This document shows positions 18,715 through 28,481 of a stretch of DNA of 64,000 bases, one piece after another. Position 1 is the first letter of the stretch; every line of letters begins with the position of its first letter. Source of the stretch: Pseudoalteromonas sp. MMG007 (GTDB lineage: Bacteria > Pseudomonadota > Gammaproteobacteria > Enterobacterales > Alteromonadaceae); assembly GCF_018100985.1 (NCBI RefSeq), contig NZ_JAGJEI010000001.1, forward strand, positions 186,001 to 250,000, in the 5' to 3' direction. The notes under the pieces were generated by a model that searched no databases, was not told the DNA's origin, and saw nothing but the letters and a program-made list of their open reading frames with translations. Both the position numbers and the translations under genes were made by a program.

Positions 18715-18736
18715 AAAGGTCGCATAAGCGACCTTT
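18715..18736 (-). terminator. Intrinsic terminator of the DUF885 gene
   Basis: AAAGGTCGC-ATAA-GCGACCTTT is a perfect 9-bp stem. On the minus strand it is followed by TTTG, giving a normal U-tract downstream of the DUF885 stop. Confidence 0.9.
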
Positions 18737-18765
18737 CACATTTAAACAGTTGCTTTAAATTGGTT

Positions 18766-20598
18766 TTAAGCTTTTTTGCTTGCTACCCATTCGTTCACAA
18801 AGTTCTCTAGTACATTAAGTGGTACAGGGCCATTTTTAAGTACTACATCGTGGAATTGGCGAATATCAAACTTATCACCAAGTTGCTTCTTAGCATCTTC
18901 ACGTAGTTCTAAAATCTTAAGCATACCTACTTTGTAAGCTGTTGCTTGCGATGGCATTACAATGTGACGCTCAACCATTTTAACACCGTCTGATGTTGCG
19001 TTAGGCGTGTTATTTACGTAGTAATCAATACCTTCTTGGCGAGTCCACTTCATTGCGTGAATACCCGTATCAACCACTAGGCGACATGCGCGCCATAATT
19101 CCATTGAAAGGCGACCAAAGTCTGAGTAAGGGTCAGAGTACATGCCCATTTCTTTAGGGATGAACTCTGAGTATAAGCCCCAACCTTCAATGTATGCTGT
19201 GTAGCCACCAAACTTACGGAACTTAGGCACACCTTCAAGCTCTTGCGATATAGCAATTTGCATGTGGTGACCCGGAATACCCTCATGATACGCTAATGCT
19301 TCCATTTGGTACGTTGGCATCGCTTCCATGTCGTAAAGGTTTGCGTAGTAAATACCAGGGCGAGAGCCATCTGGCGCAGGTTGTTGATAAAATGCTTTAC
19401 CTGCTGCTTTTTCACGAAATGCTTCAACGGCTTTAACTTTAAGGTCTGCTTTTGGCTTAACAATAAATAGCTCGTCTAAACGGGTTTTCATGGTATCAAT
19501 TAGGCCAGTTGCCTCATCTAAATAACGCTGTTTACCTTGTGCGTCATTGGCATAATAAAATTGTTTATCAGTTTTCATAAACTGCATAAACGCTTTTAAA
19601 TCACCTTTAAAGCCCACTTTATCTTTAATTTCACGCATTTCGTCATGAATGCGCTCAACTTCAGCAAGACCAATGGCATGAATCTCTTTAGCCGTTAAAT
19701 CGGTTGTGGTAGTGCGTTTAAGGGCGTTATTATAAAACGCTTCACCGTCAGGCAGTTTCCACGCGCCATCACGATTATCAGCACGTTTCTCAAGCTGTGC
19801 TAAGTAGTTAATTAGCTTAGAGTAAGAAGGTTTAACTGCTGATTTAAGTGCATCAGTTGCATCACTAATTAAGGCATCTTTTTCATCTTGGCTAATTTCA
19901 AGCGCGCTTACTTTGCGTTTAAAGTCGGCTAAAAGCGTAGAGTCTTCACCTTTTTCAAACGGTGCACCATGAATGATGTTTTTGCTTGAATCAATAACAT
20001 GTGGGAACACAAATTTAGGGGCAATAATACCTTTATCAGCACGCGTTTCTAAATCAGTAATTAGCTGATCAAACACAGTAGGTACACCGTTTAAGCGTGC
20101 AATATAGTCTTTTGCTTCTTTAACGTTGCTAATTGAGTGCTGGTTAATTAAAAATGCAGGCACCATAGAGTGAGTCCCAAACATCTGATTCACTGGGTAG
20201 TTATGGTAACGCCATTTAAAATCAGCAATTGAGCTTTCTAAGTCTTGTTTTTTTAAGTCGTAACTTACTTTTGTTGCATCATCAAGTAGGTCGCGGTTAA
20301 TTGCTTTTAACTCAACTAAATCAGCTTTAGCTTGCGCTAAATCTTTTAATTTTTGCTCTTCGCTGCCGTCATCCCATTTGTCATAATCTTTTTTAATGCC
20401 CATGTAAGTTTGGTACACAGGGCTGCTCATTACGTCGCGGTTGAATGTGTCTTCAAAAAACGCATTAGCTTTGTCGATTTCGCTTTGCACTGGTTGTGCT
20501 TGTACAGCAGGTGCTGGTGTTGTTTGTTGTGTTGTTTGCTGACAACCAGCAATAAGTGCAACGCTTACGGCTGCTGCAATAAAGGTAAGTTTACGCAT
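18766..20598 (-). CDS. DUF885 family lipoprotein, putative zinc metallopeptidase
   Basis: A 610-residue secreted lipoprotein. The signal ends in the lipobox LIAGC (Cys19), followed by a Gln/Thr/Ala/Pro-rich linker (about 20-40). The body is the DUF885 fold, with the metal-binding motif HEGIPGHH at 438-445 (an HExxxHH variant) and a later HIVMPSQATAYKVG block that is conserved in the family. DUF885 proteins are thought to be zinc-dependent dipeptidyl- or oligopeptidases of the M2/M3-like type; for this one it is inferred from the motif. It is a single gene with its own terminator. Its promoter region lies at 20600-20690. Confidence 0.88.
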   Translation of the reverse strand: MRKLTFIAAAVSVALIAGCQQTTQQTTPAPAVQAQPVQSEIDKANAFFEDTFNRDVMSSPVYQTYMGIKKDYDKWDDGSEEQKLKDLAQAKADLVELKAINRDLLDDATKVSYDLKKQDLESSIADFKWRYHNYPVNQMFGTHSMVPAFLINQHSISNVKEAKDYIARLNGVPTVFDQLITDLETRADKGIIAPKFVFPHVIDSSKNIIHGAPFEKGEDSTLLADFKRKVSALEISQDEKDALISDATDALKSAVKPSYSKLINYLAQLEKRADNRDGAWKLPDGEAFYNNALKRTTTTDLTAKEIHAIGLAEVERIHDEMREIKDKVGFKGDLKAFMQFMKTDKQFYYANDAQGKQRYLDEATGLIDTMKTRLDELFIVKPKADLKVKAVEAFREKAAGKAFYQQPAPDGSRPGIYYANLYDMEAMPTYQMEALAYHEGIPGHHMQIAISQELEGVPKFRKFGGYTAYIEGWGLYSEFIPKEMGMYSDPYSDFGRLSMELWRACRLVVDTGIHAMKWTRQEGIDYYVNNTPNATSDGVKMVERHIVMPSQATAYKVGMLKILELREDAKKQLGDKFDIRQFHDVVLKNGPVPLNVLENFVNEWVASKKA

Positions 20599-20686
20599 TG
20601 TTTTCCCTTTGTTGTTAGAAACCCATTAGGGCGTATTATATTTATTTGCTTGTATTTTTATGTTTATCGCGCGTGGTTAAAAACCA

Positions 20687-21823
20687 TTACACGAACAATT
20701 CTAGCAGGTCATTTAAAAAACGATGCCCTTTAAGGCTTACTTGCCAGTGGTCGTTTTCTTGTATTAACAATCCTGCGTTTATAGCTTTTGTTAAAGCCGC
20801 TCGCTGGCTTTGTAGCGGCTGACTAGTCAGCGCACTGAAGTCTTCAATTGGGCAAGGCTCAACAAGGCGAAAACGATTCATAAAAAATTCAAAGGCTAAA
20901 TCGTCTTGTTCTACTTCCCAGTTTTTGTACATATATGGCTTAATTAAATCCATATAACCGCGAGGGTGTTTAACCTTTTCAGTGCGTGTTATTACACCCG
21001 TTTTTGCATCAGTCACTTTACCATGAGCGCCACAACCAATACCGAGATAATCGCCAAAACGCCAATAATTCAAGTTATGTTGGCATTGATAACCGGGCTT
21101 TGCATATCCTGATATTTCGTATTGAATGTAACCAGCTTGAGCAAGTAACGCTTGGCCTTGCTCTTGAATGTCCCATAGGGTTTCATCTTGCGGCAGTGTA
21201 GGTGGTTTTGAAGCAAACTGAGTATTAGGTTCAATAGTAAGTTGGTACCACGATATGTGCGGCGGATTTAAAGCAATAATGTGTTTTAAATCGCTCAGTG
21301 CATCGTCCAGGCTTTGCCCCGGTAAACCATGCATTAAATCAAGATTAAAGCTATTTAATCCGGCTTGCTTAGCTTGCTCTGCAGCATAGTTTGCTTCATC
21401 GGCACCATGAATACGGCCAAGTGCTTTTAACTTGTCGTTTTGCATGCTTTGCACGCCAATAGAAATACGGTTAATGCCCGCTTTAACGTACTCTTTAAAG
21501 CGTCCGGTTTCTACGGTGCCAGGATTTGCTTCAAGGGTTATTTCGCAGTTATCGCTAAGGCCAATCAGATTATCGACTTCGTTTAATAAGCGGGTATATG
21601 CATCGCCAGTTAATAAGCTTGGCGTTCCACCACCAATAAAAATACTGTGTATTTTACGCCCTTGCACTAAATGTAAATCAGCTTTTAAGTCATCAATTAA
21701 GTGCTGAATATATTCAGCTTCGGGTATGTCGCCTTTTTTCCCATGGCTATTAAAGTCGCAGTAAGGGCATTTTTGCACGCACCAAGGTACGTGCACATAT
21801 AAACTAAGTGGTGGAAGGTTCAC
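20687..21823 (-). CDS. hemW: Radical SAM heme chaperone HemW
   Basis: A 378-residue cytosolic enzyme. The radical SAM cluster motif is C15-x3-C19-x2-C22 (CVQKCPYC), near the N-terminus as in Hem[11 protein letters not shown] and ITLEANPGT follow, and a HemN C-terminal domain (about 300-375) closes the protein. HemW, formerly called HemN-like coproporphyrinogen oxidase, lacks the extra Cys of true HemN and delivers heme to respiratory proteins. The ATG overlaps the rdgB stop by four bases, and the rdgB-hemW pair is conserved in gammaproteobacteria. Confidence 0.94.
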   Translation of the reverse strand: MNLPPLSLYVHVPWCVQKCPYCDFNSHGKKGDIPEAEYIQHLIDDLKADLHLVQGRKIHSIFIGGGTPSLLTGDAYTRLLNEVDNLIGLSDNCEITLEANPGTVETGRFKEYVKAGINRISIGVQSMQNDKLKALGRIHGADEANYAAEQAKQAGLNSFNLDLMHGLPGQSLDDALSDLKHIIALNPPHISWYQLTIEPNTQFASKPPTLPQDETLWDIQEQGQALLAQAGYIQYEISGYAKPGYQCQHNLNYWRFGDYLGIGCGAHGKVTDAKTGVITRTEKVKHPRGYMDLIKPYMYKNWEVEQDDLAFEFFMNRFRLVEPCPIEDFSALTSQPLQSQRAALTKAINAGLLIQENDHWQVSLKGHRFLNDLLELFV

Positions 21824-22419
21824 AGGCCGCCTTTGTTTTGAAGCTCTAGTAGTAATTTTTTAAGTGCTTGGCCACGATGGCTCACTGCATTTTTTTGCTC
21901 TTTAGTAAGCTCTGCACTGGTACTGTTTTGCTTAGCAACAAAAAATATTGGGTCGTAACCAAAACCACCTTCGCCATTTTGAGTTTGTGTAATTTCGCCT
22001 TCCCAGCTTGCGCTGCAAATAAGTGGGGTAGGGTCATCTGCGTGGCGCATTAATACCAGTACACACCAAAAGCGGGCTTTACGGTTTGGATTGCTACCTA
22101 AATCATTAAGTAGTTTATCTATGTTGTCTTGATCGCTTGCGCTCTCACCAGCAAAGCGAGCAGAGTAAACTCCCGGCGCGCCATTTAAGCCATCTACTTC
22201 TAGGCCTGAATCATCAGCTATGGCTGGCATACCTGTAATTTTAGCCGCATGGCGGGCTTTTATGATGGCGTTTTCTACAAAGGTGGTGCCGGTTTCGGCT
22301 ACTTCGCTTACGTTAAAGTCACTTTGTGGCACTACGTTAATGTTAAGTGGGCTTAGCATATTTGCCAGCTCATTTACTTTGCCAGGGTTACCTGTAGCAA
22401 GTACTAAGGTTTTAGTCAT
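21820..22419 (-). CDS. rdgB: XTP/dITP diphosphatase (non-canonical purine NTP pyrophosphatase)
   Basis: A 199-residue Ham1/RdgB protein. The nucleotide loop is [11 protein letters not shown] (8-18), and the substrate-binding residues [24 protein letters not shown] and GGFGYDPIF are in place. It hydrolyses XTP and dITP to the monophosphates, which keeps damaged purines out of DNA and RNA. It begins five bases after the DUF4426 gene and overlaps hemW, so the three form one transcript. Confidence 0.96.
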   Translation of the reverse strand: MTKTLVLATGNPGKVNELANMLSPLNINVVPQSDFNVSEVAETGTTFVENAIIKARHAAKITGMPAIADDSGLEVDGLNGAPGVYSARFAGESASDQDNIDKLLNDLGSNPNRKARFWCVLVLMRHADDPTPLICSASWEGEITQTQNGEGGFGYDPIFFVAKQNSTSAELTKEQKNAVSHRGQALKKLLLELQNKGGL

Positions 22420-22423
22420 AATA

Positions 22424-22867
22424 TTAATCTACGTAAAATTTTTGCTGAAATTGTAATTTTTGAAACTGGTTACTTTGTTGTATTTCAATTTCAAAACGTA
22501 AAATTTCTTCGTTGGTGTAATTTACTTGAGCAAGATAATAAATTGAGTCACCTTCTTTAACTTCTTTAAAAGTTAAGGTTTGTTTATTACCCAGTAAGTT
22601 TTTAGCTGTGCCAGTTAACGTGGCTGTTTGTGCTTTTTTATCGGCATCATTTTTTAATATCGAAATGTTTACAACCCCTTTGTAGCCACTGCGCTCAAGG
22701 TTGTACGCTTTAGCTATTTGGGGCTGAATAAACGTAGAAGGAAAGGCAATGTAATGTACTTGCCAAGGGCCAAGCTCTTTGTACTGAGCGCCTTGCATTT
22801 CTTCACTTTGTGCATTAAATGCAAAGGCTAAACAAGCAATAAAACAAAACTTAATTAAACGATTCAT
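22424..22867 (-). CDS. DUF4426 periplasmic protein
   Basis: A 147-residue protein with a cleavable signal ([21 protein letters not shown]). The mature part is all soluble, with [24 protein letters not shown] and a C-terminal [20 protein letters not shown]. This matches the DUF4426 family, often found beside rdgB or proC/yggT in Alteromonadales and Vibrio, function unknown. It starts at ATG 22867 (AGGA upstream) and is the first gene of the DUF4426-rdgB-hemW unit, separated from yggT by a terminator. Confidence 0.8.
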   Translation of the reverse strand: MNRLIKFCFIACLAFAFNAQSEEMQGAQYKELGPWQVHYIAFPSTFIQPQIAKAYNLERSGYKGVVNISILKNDADKKAQTATLTGTAKNLLGNKQTLTFKEVKEGDSIYYLAQVNYTNEEILRFEIEIQQSNQFQKLQFQQKFYVD

Positions 22868-22884
22868 TATGGTGTCCTATATAA

Positions 22885-22908
22885 AAAAGAGGCCATAAGG
22901 CCTCTTTT
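22885..22908 (-). terminator. Terminator after yggT
   Basis: AAAAGAGGCC-ATAA-GGCCTCTTTT is a perfect 10-bp stem with a T-rich tract on the minus strand. It separates the yggS-proC-yggT transcript from DUF4426-rdgB-hemW. Confidence 0.92.
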
Positions 22909-22924
22909 ACTTAAAATTGAGTGC

Positions 22925-23458
22925 TTAGGCTAAAAAGTCCATAAACAGCATTTGTAAAAACTGAATACCAATAATAAGTACTAATACTGATAAATCTAAA
23001 CCACCCATTGGCGGAAGAATTTTACGAATAGGTTTAAGCATTGGCTCAGTAAGCTGATGAAAAACCGCTTCAATAGGGTTATAGCCTTGGCTTACCCAGC
23101 TTAAAATAGCACGGATAATTAACACCCAAAATACTAAGTTTAAACCTTCTTTTAATACAGTTATTAATGCTTGGAAAAACACCGGCTGCGGTGCCCATGC
23201 GCCATAAATAACAAGCATTAGGGTACTAATTTTAGCTACGGCTACAAGGTATGCCAGCAACAATGACGCTAAATCGAGCCCGCCTAGCCCTGGTATAATT
23301 TTACGTAGCGGTTTAACGGCAAACGACGTTGCTTTAACTACAAATTGGCTCATTGGGTTGTAAAAGTCGGCTTTTGCCCACTGTAGCCAAAAACGCAGTA
23401 GCACCACCATTAAAAATAAATCAAACAGGGTACTGATCAAAAATTGCATGGCATTCAT
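22925..23458 (-). CDS. yggT: YggT family membrane protein
   Basis: I start at ATG 23458 (MNAMQFLISTLF, with GAAGG upstream), since the longer frame runs into proC. The 177-residue inner-membrane protein holds two copies of the YggT unit: a hydrophobic helix followed by LRFWLQWAKADFYNPMS...PLRKIIPGLGGLDL, and again IIRAILSWVSQGYNPIE...PIRKILPPMGGLDL. YggT is linked to osmotic tolerance and to cell division or membrane organisation in various bacteria; its mechanism is unknown. It lies directly behind proC. Confidence 0.93.
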   Translation of the reverse strand: MNAMQFLISTLFDLFLMVVLLRFWLQWAKADFYNPMSQFVVKATSFAVKPLRKIIPGLGGLDLASLLLAYLVAVAKISTLMLVIYGAWAPQPVFFQALITVLKEGLNLVFWVLIIRAILSWVSQGYNPIEAVFHQLTEPMLKPIRKILPPMGGLDLSVLVLIIGIQFLQMLFMDFLA

Positions 23459-23484
23459 AATGTAACCTTCAATAAAAAGTAATT

Positions 23485-24306
23485 TTAAAGTTCTTTTTCC
23501 ATTTGCTCTGCGCGGGCAATACATGCATCCATCGCGTCGCTAACAGTTTGTGTTAAGCCTTCGCCTTTTAAATGCTCAACTGCGGCATGTGTAGTACCGC
23601 CTTTAGATGTTACATTCGAGCGCAATTGCGAAATAGTAATATCTGGTTGGCTAAGCGCCATTTCTGCCGCGCCAAGCGCTGTCTGTTGTACTAAGCGACG
23701 GGCATCTTCATCGTTAAAACCAAGTGCTTTAGCTTTTTCTTCAATGGCTTCCATAAATAAGAAAAAGTAAGCAGGAGAGGAGCCAGTCACAGCAATAATA
23801 TCGTTAATTTGTGACTCTTGCTCAACCCATACTGCAATACCGGTACATTCAAATACTTGTTGGACAAACGCGTGTTCATCGGCTGTTTCGTTTGCGCCAA
23901 ATAAACCCGATACTCCACGACCAAGCAGCGATGGGGTATTTGGCATACAACGTACCATTTTAACGTCTTGGCCTAGCATTTCACGTAAACGCTTAACGGT
24001 TAGACCTGCGGCAACCGATATAAATAATTTATCACTAAAGTCTACGCCTGACTCTTGAAACGATTTACATAAATCGCCCATCATTTGAGGCTTAACAGAT
24101 AATACAATGACGTCAGCATCGCGTAGGGCTTCGTTATTGTCACTGGTGGTTTTCACCTTGAAATCGTCTGCTACCTTTGCAAGCTTTTCTTGGTTGCGGT
24201 TTGTAGCAATGATGTTGTTTGCGTTAAAACCGTTTTTTACCATGCCACCAATAATGGCATAGCTCATGTTACCTGTGCCTATAAATGCGATTGTTTTATC
24301 TGACAT
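23485..24306 (-). CDS. proC: Pyrroline-5-carboxylate reductase
   Basis: A 273-residue cytosolic enzyme that makes L-proline from 1-pyrroline-5-carboxylate with NAD(P)H. The Rossmann motif is FIGTGNMSYAIIGG (9-22). VLSVKPQMM, MPNTPSLLGRGVSGL and the C-terminal family signature around VTSKGGTTHAAVEHL match ProC. It follows yggS by 17 bases and precedes yggT in the classical yggS-proC-yggT order. Confidence 0.97.
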   Translation of the reverse strand: MSDKTIAFIGTGNMSYAIIGGMVKNGFNANNIIATNRNQEKLAKVADDFKVKTTSDNNEALRDADVIVLSVKPQMMGDLCKSFQESGVDFSDKLFISVAAGLTVKRLREMLGQDVKMVRCMPNTPSLLGRGVSGLFGANETADEHAFVQQVFECTGIAVWVEQESQINDIIAVTGSSPAYFFLFMEAIEEKAKALGFNDEDARRLVQQTALGAAEMALSQPDITISQLRSNVTSKGGTTHAAVEHLKGEGLTQTVSDAMDACIARAEQMEKEL

Positions 24307-24323
24307 ATGTCTGTTATCACCTT

Positions 24324-25010
24324 TTAAGTTCGCGTTCCAAAAATATCTGTGCCGATCCTCACCATGGTCGAACCTGCACTTATGGCAGCTTCAACATCTC
24401 CACTCATACCCATCGACAACGTATCTATATGAGGATATTGGGCCTTTAGTTTATCAAAGCAAGTTTGTAATTGCTCAAAAGATTGAATTTGCTCAGCAGG
24501 ATCGTCACTTTTAGCCGGAATTGCCATTAAACCACGCAAAGTTAACTGCTCACATTGACTAATAAATTCTGCAAGTTCAGGTATTTGATCAACGCTACAG
24601 CCCGACTTTGCCTCTTCTGTACTTATATTTACTTGAATAAGCACATTTAAAGGGGGCATATCAGCGGGGCGCTGGGTGTTTAACCGTTTAGCTATTTTTA
24701 TGCGATCAACACTTTGCACCCAATCAAAATGTTGTGCAACCAACGCGCTTTTATTTGATTGAATAGGGCCAATAAAGTGCCAAGTGATGTCGCTAAATGT
24801 GTGCAGTTGAGCTATTTTATCTACAGCCTCTTGAACATATGACTCACCAAATTGGCGTTGGCCATGCTCGTATGCAGCAATAATATCGTCGCTTGGTTTC
24901 GTTTTTGATACCGCTAGCAGCGTAATGCTATCGCTATTACGTTGTGCTTTTATTGCCGCATTTGCAATTCTAGCGTAGGCGGATGTGAGTCGTTCTGCTA
25001 TTGTAACCAT
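24324..25010 (-). CDS. yggS: YggS family PLP-binding protein (PLP homeostasis protein)
   Basis: A single-domain alanine-racemase-fold protein. The PLP lysine is in LLAVSKTKP (about residue 36). HFIGPIQSNK, the VNISTEEAKSGC segment and the SMGMSGDVEAAI phosphate-binding loop are conserved. YggS/PLPHP buffers pyridoxal phosphate and has no clear catalytic activity. The start at 25010 (MVTIAERL) aligns with the E. coli protein; an in-frame ATG at 25037 would add nine residues, and neither has a good ribosome site. It is divergent from pilT with only about 30 bases between them. Confidence 0.92.
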   Translation of the reverse strand: MVTIAERLTSAYARIANAAIKAQRNSDSITLLAVSKTKPSDDIIAAYEHGQRQFGESYVQEAVDKIAQLHTFSDITWHFIGPIQSNKSALVAQHFDWVQSVDRIKIAKRLNTQRPADMPPLNVLIQVNISTEEAKSGCSVDQIPELAEFISQCEQLTLRGLMAIPAKSDDPAEQIQSFEQLQTCFDKLKAQYPHIDTLSMGMSGDVEAAISAGSTMVRIGTDIFGTRT

Positions 25011-25039
25011 ATATTTATCAGTTAGTTGTGGAGTCATAA

Positions 25040-26080
25040 ATGGATATTACCGAATTATTGGCGTTTAGTGTGCAACACAAAGCATCCGATTTACACTTAT
25101 CGTCGGGTGTTTCACCTATGATACGCGTAGATGGTGATGTTCGCCGTATTAATATACCAGCACTTGAAGACAAAGATGTAAACAGTCTGGTTTACGATAT
25201 TATGAACGATAATCAACGTAAGGACTACGAACAAAACCTTGAAGTGGATTTTTCGTTTGAGGTACCTAACCTTGCTCGCTTTCGTGTTAATGCATTTAAC
25301 TCTAATCGCGGACCTGCAGCTGTATTTCGTACCATCCCAAGTGAGGTATTAACGCTTGATGATTTAGGCGCTCCTGATATTTTTAAAAAGATTTCAGATA
25401 CTCCGCGAGGACTTGTGCTGGTTACAGGGCCAACGGGTTCCGGTAAATCAACGACGCTTGCGGCTATGGTTGATTATATAAATCAAAATAAACATCACCA
25501 TATTCTGACTATAGAAGATCCTATCGAATTTGTTCACGACAATAAACTGAGCCTTATTAACCAACGTGAAGTTCACCGTGATACGCACAGCTTTTCAAAT
25601 GCACTGCGCAGTGCACTGCGTGAAGACCCTGATGTAATATTGGTTGGTGAGCTTCGTGATTTAGAAACAATTCGCTTAGCAATGACCGCAGCAGAAACCG
25701 GTCACTTAGTTTTTGGTACGCTACATACAACCTCAGCGCCAAAAACCATTGACCGTATTATTGATGTATTCCCAGGTGAAGAAAAGGCAATGGTACGTTC
25801 AATGCTCTCTGAGTCATTACGTGCGGTAATTTCGCAAACGTTACTTAAAAAAATTGGTGGCGGGCGAGTCGCTGCGCACGAAATAATGATTGGTGTACCC
25901 GCAATCCGTAACTTAATCCGTGAAGACAAAATTGCGCAAATGTATTCATCAATTCAAACAGGTGCATCGCACGGTATGCAAACCATGGATCAGTGCTTAA
26001 CAAATTTAGTAAATCACGGACTGGTAACAAATAAAGCCGCGCAAGAAAAAGCGCAAGATAAAACACAGTTTGGCGGTTAA
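25040..26080 (+). CDS. pilT: Type IV pilus retraction ATPase PilT
   Basis: A 346-residue hexameric cytosolic motor that depolymerises type IV pili for twitching and DNA uptake. Walker A is GPTGSGKST, the Walker B region is PDVILVGELRD, and the Asp and His boxes are present. The PilT-specific C-terminal AIRNLIRE motif (in VPAIRNLIREDK) sets it apart from PilB and PilU. A GGAG stands seven bases before the ATG. pilU follows after nine bases. Confidence 0.97.
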   Translation: MDITELLAFSVQHKASDLHLSSGVSPMIRVDGDVRRINIPALEDKDVNSLVYDIMNDNQRKDYEQNLEVDFSFEVPNLARFRVNAFNSNRGPAAVFRTIPSEVLTLDDLGAPDIFKKISDTPRGLVLVTGPTGSGKSTTLAAMVDYINQNKHHHILTIEDPIEFVHDNKLSLINQREVHRDTHSFSNALRSALREDPDVILVGELRDLETIRLAMTAAETGHLVFGTLHTTSAPKTIDRIIDVFPGEEKAMVRSMLSESLRAVISQTLLKKIGGGRVAAHEIMIGVPAIRNLIREDKIAQMYSSIQTGASHGMQTMDQCLTNLVNHGLVTNKAAQEKAQDKTQFGG

Positions 26081-26089
26081 GGAATCTTT

Positions 26090-27217
26090 ATGAATTTATC
26101 TTTAAACCACTTTTTGCTCATTATGATTGAGAAAAAAGGCTCTGATTTATTTGTATCGAGCCAATTGCCCGTTAGCGCCAAAATTAATGGTGAATTAACC
26201 GCGCTAAGTGACGATAAACTTACTGATGAACAGGCTTTAGAGCTTGTTGAGTCAGCAATGAGCGAAAAGCAAAAAAACGAATTTCATACCACTAAAGAAT
26301 GTAACTTTGCGATAGCCACAGATGAAGGGCGCTTTCGTATTTCTGCTTTTTGGCAACGCGATAGAGCGGGTATGGTTATTCGCCGTATTGTGACGCAAAT
26401 ACCTGACGTGGTTGAGCTTGGCTTACCTTCTACGCTTACCGATGTAATTATGGCAAAACGTGGTTTAGTGCTGTTTGTAGGTGGTACAGGTACTGGTAAA
26501 TCAACGTCATTAGCTGCACTAATTGGCTACAGAAACCGTAATCAACGCGGTCATATACTTACGATTGAAGATCCGATTGAATTTGTGCATGAGCACCGTA
26601 AGAGCATAATAACGCAACGTGAAGTAGGGCTTGATACCGAAAGTTTTGAATCGGCGCTTAAAAGCTCGTTACGACAAGCTCCCGATGTAATATTAATTGG
26701 TGAAATACGTTCGCAAGAAACCATGGAGTATGCGCTTAGCTTTGCTGAAACCGGCCATTTATGTGTTGCTACGCTGCATGCTAATAATGCAAACCAAGCG
26801 ATTGACCGTATTATGCATTTGGTACCAAAAGAAAAGCACGACAAGCTTAAATACGACTTAGCGCTTAATCTACGCGCTATAGTTGCTCAGCAGCTTGTAC
26901 CTACCTCTGATGGTGAAAGTCGAGTAGCTGCAATAGAAATTTTACTTAATTCACCTATGGTGGCGGAGTTAATTAAAAGCGGCGATATTGGTGGAATTAA
27001 AGAAGCGATGTCTAAATCTAAAGAAATGGGCATGCAAACCTTTGATCAAGCGCTATTTGAGCTTTATAGACAGCAACGTATTAACTACGCCGATGCACTA
27101 CATCATGCTGATTCGCCAAACGATTTACGTTTAATGATTAAGCTACGTAATAACGAGCAGCAAGGCGCAGGCTTTTTGCAAGGCGTTACTATTGATGGTC
27201 TTGATGAAAAAAAATAA
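26090..27217 (+). CDS. pilU: Type IV pilus retraction-associated ATPase PilU
   Basis: A 375-residue PilT paralogue. Walker A is GGTGTGKST, the Walker B area is PDVILIGEIRS, and LCVATLHANNANQAIDRI is the family His-box area. It lacks the AIRNLIRE motif of PilT, as PilU does. PilU works with PilT to retract pili against load. Its tail (QGVTIDGLDEKK) is the usual extended PilU end. A terminator follows, so pilT-pilU is a bicistronic unit. Confidence 0.96.
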   Translation: MNLSLNHFLLIMIEKKGSDLFVSSQLPVSAKINGELTALSDDKLTDEQALELVESAMSEKQKNEFHTTKECNFAIATDEGRFRISAFWQRDRAGMVIRRIVTQIPDVVELGLPSTLTDVIMAKRGLVLFVGGTGTGKSTSLAALIGYRNRNQRGHILTIEDPIEFVHEHRKSIITQREVGLDTESFESALKSSLRQAPDVILIGEIRSQETMEYALSFAETGHLCVATLHANNANQAIDRIMHLVPKEKHDKLKYDLALNLRAIVAQQLVPTSDGESRVAAIEILLNSPMVAELIKSGDIGGIKEAMSKSKEMGMQTFDQALFELYRQQRINYADALHHADSPNDLRLMIKLRNNEQQGAGFLQGVTIDGLDEKK

Positions 27218-27233
27218 TAACTAATAGCTATAA

Positions 27234-27257
27234 AAAAAGCGCCAATGGGCGCTTTTT
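27234..27257 (+). terminator. Terminator after pilU
   Basis: AAAAAGCGCC-AATG-GGCGCTTTTT is a perfect 10-bp stem ending in a T-tract. Confidence 0.93.
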
Positions 27258-27313
27258 ATTTGTTTATTAATCCACAGCAATATTTTACCAAGCGAACTAG
27301 TATAAAGTCGTTC

Positions 27314-27763
27314 TTACTCGCCGTAGCTGGCTTCAAAAAAACTTTCTAAAATAATCACCGCAGACATATTATCTACATTACCTTTGCCTAAGTTTTTATA
27401 GCCGCCGTGTTCAAATAAGCGAGCCTTTGCATCCGCTGTTGTTAAACGCTCATCTTGTGTTTGCACGGGAATGCCGTAATGATTATGCAGTCTATTAGCA
27501 AACTTTTTAGCTTTAAAAGTTACCTCTTGAGAGGTGCCATCCATATTAAGAGGCAAACCCACCACCATTAAATCGGGTTGCCACTCTTTAACCTGTACCG
27601 CGATATGATCCCAATTAGGAATGCCATCTTGTGCTTTTACAGCCTTAAGGCTAGAAGCACTGCCTGTAAGCTCTTGACCAATGGCTATACCAATACTTTT
27701 AGTACCAAAGTCAAAGCCCATTACCGTACGTTCACCTTGCGGTTTAAGCGTTTTTTTTGTCAT
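27314..27763 (-). CDS. ruvX: Holliday junction resolvase-like / pre-16S rRNA nuclease YqgF
   Basis: A 149-residue RNase H-fold protein: [14 protein letters not shown] (first catalytic Asp), [20 protein letters not shown] and a C-terminal Asp in [14 protein letters not shown]. YqgF/RuvX is implicated in maturation of the 16S rRNA 5' end. It follows yqgE by about 37 bases, the usual partner order. Confidence 0.95.
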   Translation of the reverse strand: MTKKTLKPQGERTVMGFDFGTKSIGIAIGQELTGSASSLKAVKAQDGIPNWDHIAVQVKEWQPDLMVVGLPLNMDGTSQEVTFKAKKFANRLHNHYGIPVQTQDERLTTADAKARLFEHGGYKNLGKGNVDNMSAVIILESFFEASYGE

Positions 27764-27800
27764 GTGTATCTTGTTTAAGTTTGCTAAGGGTTAAATTATA

Positions 27801-28358
27801 TTATGCGTGACCCGCTTCAGGGCTAAGCTGGCTAATATCAAAGCCCAACATAGACACCGCTTTTTCCCAGCGCTTTTCAACGGGTGTGTCAAAAATGATC
27901 TTCGGATCTGCCTTTATGATCAACCAGCTATTATCTAAAAGCTCTTGCTCAAGTTGGCCTTGCTCCCAGCCTGAATAACCTAGCGTGATAATAAACTGAT
28001 CAGGTGCGTGGGCGGTGGTTAAACTTGCCAGTACGTCTTTAGATGTGGTGATCATTATATCACTGCTAAGCTTTTGACTTGCAGAATATCCCGGTTTTGG
28101 CGAGTGCAAAACAAACCCTCGATCGGTTTTAACCGGCCCACCTGCAAATACATTTACTTTTGCTGCATTTTGGGTTTTGTCGTTATCAATTTCTATTTTA
28201 TCTAAAAGCTCGCCAACAGTAACATTAATAGGTTGGTTTATTACCAAGCCCATAGCCCCATCTTCGTTGTGCTCACAAATGTACGTAACGGCACGTTTAA
28301 AAAAAGGGTCTTGCATCGACGGCATAGCGATTAAAAAATGGTTTTCTAATGATTGCAT
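27801..28358 (-). CDS. yqgE: YqgE/AlgH family protein
   Basis: A 185-residue soluble protein of the UPF0301/AlgH family: NHFLIAMPSMQDPFF, YICEHNEDGAMGLVINQP, and GGPVKTDRGFVLHS. AlgH was first described as an alginate regulator, but its biochemical function is not known. It sits between gshB and ruvX, with a terminator between it and gshB. The conserved neighbourhood rsmE-gshB-yqgE-ruvX is intact. Confidence 0.94.
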   Translation of the reverse strand: MQSLENHFLIAMPSMQDPFFKRAVTYICEHNEDGAMGLVINQPINVTVGELLDKIEIDNDKTQNAAKVNVFAGGPVKTDRGFVLHSPKPGYSASQKLSSDIMITTSKDVLASLTTAHAPDQFIITLGYSGWEQGQLEQELLDNSWLIIKADPKIIFDTPVEKRWEKAVSMLGFDISQLSPEAGHA

Positions 28359-28427
28359 AGATTTCGCCCTTTAGTTAATGGATATTAGTTGAACTTTTAG
28401 TATGGCATAGTTCTATAAATTGAACAT

Positions 28428-28473
28428 AAAAAGCGCATTAATTGTATGAAATTATTAAATTAATACGCTTTTT
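28428..28473 (-). terminator. Long hairpin terminator after gshB
   Basis: AAAAAGCG-c-ATTAATT and AATTAAT-a-CGCTTTTT pair over 15 bp with one mismatch around a 14-nt loop. On the minus strand the last stem bases form a T-tract. Confidence 0.8.
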
Positions 28474-28481
28474 AACGGTGT